From Synanceia verrucosa (Eukaryota; Chordata; Actinopteri; Perciformes; Synanceiidae), in assembly GCA_029721515.1 (NCBI GenBank), contig JAQQSB010001372.1, positions 32,254-96,253 on the forward strand: a stretch of DNA of 64,000 nt, read 5' to 3'. The notes beneath the pieces are model-generated. The model ran no database searches and was not told where the DNA came from. It was given only the letters and a program-made list of their open reading frames with translations. The position numbers were made by a program, and so were the translations under genes. Shown here piece by piece: positions 56,046 to 64,000 of this stretch; within the stretch, counting starts at the first letter, position 1; each line of letters opens with the position of its first letter.

Positions 56046-56460
56046 CATTACTATTATCATTATTAGACTCAGTTAATATTAATTGATGTTTTTATTTAAA
56101 TTGAAAATAATAATAAAATTGTAAAAATTATATGATTATTATTTTAATGACATGTTATGAATTGTTTTTATTATATTATTGAATTACATATATTAATTTT
56201 ATTAAATTATATAATTAGTCATTTTAATGACTTATAATTAGTTTTTATTTTTAGATGTCAACTGTTTACTATTATTATTATTATTATTATCATTATAGAG
56301 GTAGACTCTGTTAATGTTAATTGATTTTTTTTTTTAAATTGTAAATAATAATTAAATTGTAAAAATTATATGATTGTTATTTTAATGACATGCTATGATT
56401 AGTTTTTATTATATTATTGAATTACATATATTAATGTTTTATTATTTTATGTGTATGAAT
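55660..56460 (+). repeat. Tandem AT-rich repeat, period about 255 bp
   Basis: About three units, each with TTGTAAATAATAATTAAATTG, TTTTAATGACATG, TTTTTATTATATTA and a (TTA)n run. It follows the last exon of the OB-fold-like gene directly. Confidence 0.85.
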
Positions 56461-57489
56461 GTGTAATTATAGTGGCAGTTTTAATTTAAAAATCTTAATC
56501 TGGAGCTGGTCATTATTTATGGAAGCTGGGAACAGTTGGCTCCTGCAGGGACACATAAAGGACATTTCTGCTGTGCTGTTAAAATGTATTCATTGGTTCA
56601 TTTTTGGTAAAACAGCTCATACAGGCTGCTGAAGAAGAATGAAGAGTTGAAACAGCAGGACACAGTGACAGGGCTGGGCAAAATATATACTGAGTTATTT
56701 TCAATATGTTCCCATTGACTTCATATCACTGTTTTATGTGTCTGTTATAATTAGTGCTTTGCTAAAAGACCAGTGTGTTAGAGTCCTATGAGACCTCGTC
56801 AAACCCACCCAGCCTATGCAGTGAAAATATTTATAACAGGATAGATGGATCAAATGTTTGCCATTTACAGTATGTCACATAGGCTGTAGAAACATTGTCA
56901 GTCAGTTTATCATTATATCATTGGAAAGTTGATAAATATCACATTCAAACTACAGTACAGTCTTTTTAATCTGACAAGCCAGACATGTCCAAATGATTTT
57001 ATTCATTATTACTGTTCCTATTTCACTGTTTTAATTTTGGTGCTTTTATTTTATTCTATTTATTTATTTGTTTTATGTATCCTGTGTACAGCACTTTGAT
57101 CGACTGCTGTCTTCCTAAATGTGCTATAAATAAATTATGCTGCTGCTTCCGCCTTAACACGGTCCTCTGACGAATGCCACAGTAAGTCTAAGTCAGAGTG
57201 ATGACATTCATCACTCTGCTTCACACTACATGACCAAACTACTAACAGAAAATAATAGAATAAAGGATTAAACGAAAGGAGAGTTTGATGAGTGAATAAA
57301 TGATATTAATTCAATGTGACCAGCTCAATTCAGTAACTGATATTAACCAAATAAACAGCTGAACTGTTGTGAACTACATTTAGTTCAGGTTTGTGCAGCA
57401 GCTGAGAGTTTAAGAGTCATCAGAGAAGACTGTGGAGCAGTTTAATATTCTGACTTTGTTGTATAGATCTAGTATTAATTGGTCCCCTA
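56461..57489. other. Gene-free stretch with LINE 3' end
   Basis: 57010-57135 resembles the 3' end of a fish LINE (GTACAGCACTTTGATCGACT, then AATGTGCTATAAATAAAT). The rest shows nothing recognisable. Confidence 0.45.
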
Positions 57490-58160
57490 GCCCTAAATCT
57501 GGCCTATAATTTAGTGGTCTAGTCATCGAGACTCTTTAACATCTGAAAATGCAGATGTATTATATCACCGTTAAGTAAACAGATGGAGGTGTTGCTGAGG
57601 AGTGGCTGCAGGTTCTGTCTGGACTTTGGCCTTTTGGATCTGCTGGATCTCACGGAGGAGACTTCAGCTTGAGTCGCTTCATCATCTTTGAACATGGTCG
57701 GCTGACATGGTTTCCATCTCCATCTCTCTGTCTCTCTCTTTTCTGTGCAGTGAGTCACTGTGCCGTTTCTTCAATCCCCCTTTTGTTGATTGAGGGTCTG
57801 CTGGCATCGTACCAGTTCACTGCGTCTTCTATTAACAGTCTTTCCTTCTCTTGAAGGTTATTCATGGAGGCTGGAGTCATGTCTGCAGCCTGTGTCTGGA
57901 CAGAGGAGCTGCCTCTCACTTTGTTTCAGGGCAGAGTAGCAGAACAGGAGGAGAGATGGTCTGGATGCAGAATTCAGAGTCCTTAGTCGTATTTGTAGGA
58001 GTGTGAAGGTCTGGAGAGGCTGTTTCATCATGGCATGAGGTGTTTGGCCTGTGGTGACCATGCTGACAGCAGAGCAGCATGTCTCAGTCTTTGGGGCATC
58101 AAACCCTCAGATCACATCAGCACTGAAGCTGTCTTGTTTGTAGTTTTATGGTCTCTGTTG
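57490..58160 (-). repeat. Dispersed repeat, inverted partner of 50.02-50.66 kb
   Basis: Reverse complement of the block described there, including the AGAGACTCTTTAACATCTG and CATCATGGCATGAGGTG parts. Confidence 0.6.
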
Positions 58161-58500
58161 AGGGTCCAGTGTGTGGGTTAGACAGGTCACTGCCATCTGA
58201 AGTTATCTAAAGTTACATTCTTTGCTTAACTTATTTTAAAGCTATTACTGCTTTGCTTTACTTTATTAGTTCTTCTCTGTCTGGAGGTTTCTCACTCTCA
58301 GCTGTAGAACGACATCAAACATCAATATGATAGAAAACACTGAAAATCAATTGAATTGAAATTAATTAACCAATTAAACAACAACGACTGACCTTTGATA
58401 TGATAAACTTTACTTATATGACAACAGACTGGAGAATTAAAGCAGAGGTGATTATTAGGAATGTAATGCTACTATGTGTTGTTCTAAACAAAGGTAAAGG

Positions 58501-59441
58501 CAGTGTTGGTAATAACGGAGTTAGAGTATAACGGCGTTATTTTTTTCAGTAACGAGTAATCTAATTAATTGCTTTTCCCATCGTTGTAATGCCGATGCCG
58601 TTACTGAGAATGTGAGGTGCCATGTTACTACAGTTTGGCTGAATGAAGCGCAAGGTGCCCGGTTTTAGCCACACATCGGCTGCCTGGAGAAAGCAGGGGT
58701 GGGGATGATGACACCGTTTTGCGAAGATGTTTGGCTGAGTCGGATCATGCCCTGCTCACGCTGTCTCACTGTACACTCTGACTGCCAAACACAACAAGAC
58801 AGTGATAATGAAGATGAGCCAGAGAAATTCAAAGGTAGCGTTCTCAAACTGGGAGTACCAGCACTACTTCTCGCTCATTGAAATTAAATGCAAGAATGTT
58901 TATGTTAGAGACAATGATCTGTCCCTCCACTTTCCCAGCATAAGGCAACAACCATCGCCCGGTAAAACAGAGAATTAATGTCACTGCAGCAGCACTGGGA
59001 GCCCCGTGTTTGAGTGATGCAGCTCATGGTGCCTTCACTTAAATGTCGGAATTTCCATGTTCAAGTCAAAATTTATATAAGAACCCCCATGAAGTTGGAT
59101 CTCCAACTCGGAAAGTTGGACGAACCAACCTGATATGGAATTCATGCTATCTGCTACTTACAGAAACAGTAGCTACATGATTTTTTGTACATCTGTAAGG
59201 AAGAGCTGGGAGCACTAAACTTTGAGGTTACATTGATCTGAGCTCCAAGTTCTGACTTCCAATGAACACACCATAAGGCACCCTCACTCCCCAGGGTCCT
59301 ATGAGTAACTATAAAGTTACTTTTAACAGTAAAGCCTTATTCTTTTATGTGAGTAATCAGTAAAGTAATTGAGTTACTTTTTGAATGAAGTAACTGTTAA
59401 CTCTATCGAGTTACTATTTTTCAGTAACTTGCACAACACTG
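58501..59441 (+). mobile_element. hAT-type non-autonomous transposon with 8-bp target duplication
   Basis: The ends CAGTGTTGGTAATAACG and GTAACTTGCACAACACTG are inverted; the flanks GGTAAAGG at 58493-58500 and 59442-59449 are an exact 8-bp duplication, diagnostic of hAT insertion. About 941 bp long. The middle (58700-58960) looks like a decayed N-terminal zinc-finger segment, so it derives from an autonomous element by deletion. Confidence 0.88.
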
Positions 59442-59532
59442 GGTAAAGGTAAGAAGCATTCAACTTGTGAACACATTAAGCTCTGGATGGAATGTACCGC
59501 ATAGCCATAAACCATACTCTGTACCTCAGGAC

Positions 59533-60090
59533 TAGAGATGCACCGATCTGATACTGGAATCGGATATCGGCTCCGATATTGACTAATTAGCTGGATCAGA
59601 TATCTGATGAATGAGGACGATCCAGCATACCGATCCAGTCATTTCAATTCTATGTTTGCAACGCCGGTTATGACATCACAGGGCTGTGCAATTAATCTAA
59701 TTTTGCAAACCCACTCCCCCCGCTGCAGCCCCGTTCCCCCCGCCGCAATCCCGCTACCTACAGTATTGTTGAATAAAATCAAGTCATATAGCAACATGCT
59801 ATATTTTATATCACATTATAAAATATGTTTGCAGTGCACTTTACATGGAAGTGTTAATTCTTTATGCTGCTAACGTACACTATATTTGTTCATATATAAA
59901 TAAAGTATATTTATATCTGTGTTAATTTGTTACCTTTTTTTAAACAAAGCTAAATGTTTACGTCAACCCTGATGCCTTCGCTCACATGGCAAGGTATACG
60001 GTTCATTCATTCATCAATAGTATCGGATTGGTATCAGGTATCGACCGATACGCTCAGCCCAGGTGTCGGTATCGGGATTGGTCCATGAGG
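59533..60090 (+). mobile_element. Second hAT-like repeat, decayed
   Basis: Starts AGAGATGCACCGATCTGATA with GATCGG-type motifs and ends with TATCGACCGATACG and CGGTATCGGGATTGG, a typical fish hAT-family end pair. Ends are degenerate and no clear 8-bp duplication was found. Confidence 0.55.
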
Positions 60091-60264
60091 TTCTGGTTCT
60101 GTGATGTGAGGACAGGAGAGAGAACTGTAACAGCAGTGATGCAGATGGACATTATTCCACAATAGTTTGCTGTATGAACATGTTTTTCTGTTTGTTGACA
60201 GTTTAAAGAGTCACGCTGAACCAGTAAGTCTGGTCTGACAGAAAAACACAGTCACATACCAGGT

Positions 60265-60780
60265 CCAGGTCCAGAGATTTGTTCAGTGGAGACGTAGAGT
60301 CCCAGTGCTGCTGGAGTCCCCTTTCATCTCTGATTGCCATGGATGGAAGGAACTAGAGCACAAACACAAAACAAAGGTTATGACAGGTGTACAAGTGCAC
60401 ATGTGTTATTATTTCAGCTATGCATAAAGTATGGATAGTAAAGTTCACTTACAGAATGACTGGGTCCAGCTCCAGGTCCACACCGGCTGTCTGGTTGTCC
60501 TGTTGTCCAGGCTCCCCTCTGTCAGCATGGCCTCGCTTCAGTCACATGGATCTGCCTTCACCTTTCAGTAGGAACTCTAACAGAGCAGAGGAAGGCAGAG
60601 ATGACATGAACTGGTCAGAATGGAGTGTATCACTGGAAGTCACTTGCAGCATTGAAATAATTAAACAGTAGATACCAGGCACAGGAGCAGGCGGTTTGAA
60701 GGTGAAGCAGAGGCCTCTTGGTGTGGCGTCTCCACGTGGCCCAGACACATCAGGATCTTTGAGTCCAGCAGTGAGGAACT
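60265..60780 (-). other. Three exon-like blocks, possible gene remnant
   Basis: On the minus strand: a block ending CCTGTGCCTG|GTATCT near 60683, a second ending near 60450 with GTAAGT, and a third at about 60358-60263 between GTGCTCTAG and GTATGTGAC. The second has a stop in its most natural frame. The short Pro/Gln-rich translations slightly recall the leader exons of fish NLR genes, but I cannot support that identity. Confidence 0.25.
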
Positions 60781-60799
60781 GTGCTGCTGGACTTCTTCT

Positions 60800-61465
60800 G
60801 TCTGCAGGACCTGTTGGCCTTTAAAGGTGTTTGCTCACACAGAAGAGAAACAGACAAACACATGGACAGTGATCAGCCTGTTTACCTCCTCAATGAACAG
60901 AGGAAATAAACACTGCATTTCTTCATGATACTTACCACTTGTGTGCCTGGGCCCAGCTCAACTAAGAGTAATTTAATTTGTTGTTAATTTGATATAATTT
61001 TATAGAGCATCATATTTATAAATTCAGAAAGGTGGTAAACAAGACAGCCACAACTACTCCAAACCAATGACACCGACACAGAGAGAGAGGAGTTAAGTTG
61101 GGATGTAGTAAGGTTATGTAGTCATAGCAGCTGACAAAACAAAAGAGGTCAAGTGCTGCATTCAAACAAGCCACCTCTCTAACTAACAGGATGTTCTGTT
61201 TGCAACAATGCAACTCACCGAAGAAAATCTTCAAATTTACACCTTTTTGAAATGACACTATTTCCACCATACTTTCACCTAGAAACTCCATTCAACTTTC
61301 AAAATGCAGCAGATTTACCTGACTACGTCTTCATAATCATCATTTTTTTCATAAAATGTATAGTTTCTTCAGCATTTCACTTTCTTTCAGACCATGGAAA
61401 CTTAAAAAAAAATCAGAGTTTAACATGGGTGTCTATTGCGTGCACTAGAGTGGGATTAGTACACA
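60800..61465. other. Gene-free stretch
   Basis: No tRNA, coding exon or recognised repeat. Confidence 0.4.
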
Positions 61466-62160
61466 CCTAGAGTGGAGAGCAACTTCTGAATCGTATGAAA
61501 AACATATATTTAAATTGTTGGCTATGTACACCCCACTGACATAATTTCTACAGCAAAACGTTGGAAATTTCATCCCGGTCGTAACGATGTGTCTGTGGTG
61601 TCTGTGAGATTTATAGTTTGAGCAGCACCTCCCAAAATCCCTCCATAGGGTCCAGTGTTATTTTTCAGAGGAAAAGGCGTGAGAAAGCAGGGAAACATCT
61701 TGTATTTAACCTGCCGCTGTCGGCCTTCTGAGTGGGCTAGAGACATAAAATTTACACCGCTGCGATCGTCGCGAGCTCCTGCTGCCTCTCGTCCAAACCC
61801 CAAAGCCGTACTCCTTACGGTTTTTGATTTATTCAGAGGAGCTCAACAGGTACAACTCAGCTTGAAATCAGTGGCAGGCAGTGAGAGCCAGTGTGGGAGA
61901 CGGAGCAGGGGCGTGCCTAGACTTTTTCATAGGGGTGCCCCACGTGGTGTTGAAGCTATGCAGGGGTGGACAGCAGAATTAGGTGATGCGCATGCACCTC
62001 CATGAATATAGCATCATTCACATCCAAAAATCTAAGCTCTACTCTTTACAGGTTTTTTTAACGAGAGGTAATTCGACGGGTCAGCTTATAATCAGTGGCA
62101 GAGTGTGAATGGATGTTGGTGTGTGTCGGGTGGGGGATCCACATAGGATTAACTGCTCTG
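61466..62160 (-). repeat. Dispersed repeat, inverted partner of 13.75-14.48 kb
   Basis: Reverse complement of the earlier copy. Here the GGGGCGTGCCTAGACTTTTT part recurs in short form at about 62370. Confidence 0.65.
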
Positions 62161-63318
62161 AATCAGACTCATTTTTCAAAATGAAAGCCTCAAACTCCAG
62201 AGGGATAGCTGTTTCCTCAAAGGAAGCTGTAGCTATGACTGTCCTTTCAAAATAAAAGCCCTGAACTCTGACGTAATCTTCACAGGAAACTTTGTGCGTG
62301 CTTCGGTGTGTGCGTTTGCAACATGAATCTTGGACAGGCACATATTTAATGTGTATGGTAGACACACCAGGGGCGTGTCTAGACTTTTCACAGGGGTGGC
62401 TCCTGGCAATCTCTGCTTGCAGAGGGAATTTTCCAGAGTGGCGCCACAGACGGGTAAGTAACCTCAACATTCACATGTTGGCAACATCTTTAACACGTTT
62501 TTTTCAACTGAACATGGTTTTTATAGTTTTATTGTTGTCGGTTGAGGAGATGTTGGCAACATGTACCCTTCTGTTCGATGATATTATAGAGTCACAGTTG
62601 CTAACAGTTCTCATTGAGATAAGATGACCTATGTTAGCTAAGTATTATTTCTGAAGGCTGCTGACTGAGATAAGAATACATAGCTGGCGTCAAATAAATG
62701 CAAAGATAAAATTGTCTCTGCATGAAGGCTTAATTGTGCCCGTGGAGACGGTAGGTAACGTTAACTTGTCATTATTTAGCAAGCTAACATTATCTGTATT
62801 ATACCTTCTGTTTATGCCTGTGAAGTGATAGAATATTTTGTCATAAATGGTTGAAATGTTTGAGTGCACCATCGTCTGTCTTATGGTAATGTACTGCCTG
62901 TCTTATAGCAACATTTTTACGACCAAATTCATGTTTATTAGTATGCTAATCGTGGAGTAAAGCTAATCGCTAATTAGCCTACTTGCTGAGTCTTTGCCTT
63001 GACTGTAACATCTAAATAGGAAATTGCCCCTCCTATTATACATGTACATAATTATTGTATCTGTGTTTATACAGCTAAGCTTGACATGAAGGCTAAACAT
63101 GAAAAAAGATATGGTCTACATGTAGCTGTATAGATACAGTATGTCTTAACTGATAGCATGAAGCATTTGTTAATCATGATTCAGCTATATTAACTATGCT
63201 CTTATTTTCATAGTAATTAAGCAAATTGCAATCAGAGCAGACCAATAGCTGGTAAGTAGGCCAAGGTTATGGTACAAAATGATGCTTGTCGCTTTACTGT
63301 ACAACTACCAGAAGCTAG
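62161..63318. other. Gene-free stretch
   Basis: Includes a donor-like GACGGGTAAGTA near 62450 and a GTGTCTAGACTTTTCACAGG repeat piece. No supported exon. Confidence 0.4.
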
Positions 63319-63870
63319 TGTTAGGATTTTGTGTATGCATTTAGTTAGATTGTAGCTATATTTTTATTAGCCGAAGTTTAAGAAATCATATAACCAGAAG
63401 CATCGCTTAAAAGATGGTTTTTCAGCTGCACATAAAAGCTGCAAACTGGAATTTGTTTCTCTTTTGAATCACATTATTCTCATCCTACTGCCTAGGTCTT
63501 TCTCACTCAGAGTGCATGCAGTAAAATTACAATGTATTCTTCTCCAGACTCTTGTTGATTCAGCCTGTACACTTCCTAAGCATTTTGTAACCAATAATTT
63601 TTGTGCTCATTGCAGTTATGTATCTCCAGGAGACAATAGGAAGGATTCACACAGCGGAAAAAGAGGCTTCTGTTTTTCCCTAACATGATAGATAGGCCCT
63701 GTTGAGATGTGAAAGGTCATGCTTGTGCTATTTCACTTGATTTGTTTTAAGCACAGACATGTTTACTAGTTATGGTTTGTTATTATCAGATATTTTTACT
63801 AGTTATGGTTTGTTTTAATTATACACACTTATAACGTTATGATGTATTCAGTCATATACAGTTTTACTAC
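63319..63870 (+). mobile_element. Endogenous-retrovirus LTR, copy d (truncated)
   Basis: Begins TGTTAGGATTTTGTGT and parallels copies a-c for about 550 bp, then stops where an L2 3' end begins. Confidence 0.8.
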
Positions 63871-63882
63871 TTTCTACTTTCA

Positions 63883-64000
63883 ATCTTTCAACTTTATTTG
63901 TATAGCCCAATATCACAAATTATGAATTTGCCTCATTGGGCTTTACAAATCTGTACAGAGATATGACACCCTCTGTCCTTTACAAATGACCCCCCATATA
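63883..64000 (-). mobile_element. L2-type LINE copy 3, 3' end
   Basis: AACTTTATTTGTATAGCCC and ATGAATTTGCCTCATTGGG match the 3' end of copy 2 at 16750. The element continues off the right edge of the window. Confidence 0.85.

Noticed and set aside
60265..60780. Identification as an NLR immune receptor
   Set aside because: No NACHT, FISNA or LRR exon is present and one block has an in-frame stop. The resemblance is too slight to name.

Overview
The window is repeat-dominated vertebrate DNA, almost certainly from a teleost fish and probably a percomorph. The evidence is fish-type L2 and L1 LINEs, tRNA-headed SINEs with a GGAT-rich tail, hAT and other cut-and-paste elements, clustered nuclear tRNA genes, GT-AG introns and no bacterial-type coding density. 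No conserved housekeeping protein gene was recognised. Species assignment is inference.

Layout. 1-2.18 kb is an antisense L2 LINE whose reading frame is open to the window edge. 2.19-6.56 kb is the left arm of a large inverted duplication whose right arm is 24.34-29.74 kb; each arm carries tRNA-Ala, tRNA-Gln and tRNA-Leu relics, a 55-bp AT-rich minisatellite (6 copies left, 24 right) and a relic gene ending in a small Cys/His motif. The 17.8-kb spacer holds endogenous-retrovirus LTRs with a linked env fragment, a 2.95-kb terminal-inverted-repeat transposon, a second L2 LINE (16.74-20.15 kb), a third copy of the tRNA repeat unit (20.3-22.05 kb) and an L1 insertion with ORF1 but no ORF2, flanked by a 16-bp target duplication.

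30-39.6 kb is a tRNA gene cluster (Asn, Val, Trp, Ser-AGA, Gly-TCC, Ala-AGC, Ser-GCT types, many decayed), partly a tandem Gly-Ser array and interrupted by DNA transposons and SINEs. 39.6-51.6 kb is mostly transposon debris plus a 1.5-kb C/A-rich satellite (47.25-48.74 kb). 51.7-55.6 kb holds the only multi-exon protein gene with a convincing structure: three coding exons for a roughly 260-residue protein that looks like two OB-type barrels, with a complete retroviral solo LTR 13 bp inside its first coding intron and a one-base frame problem in the first coding exon. 56-64 kb returns to repeats (hAT elements, inverted dispersed repeats, another LTR, the 3' end of a third L2).

The genes here do not form a pathway. 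The tRNA loci and their spacers behave as a mobile, duplicating block, and most protein-coding signal comes from selfish elements. The OB-fold-like gene and the Cys/His-tailed relic are the parts without an obvious explanation.
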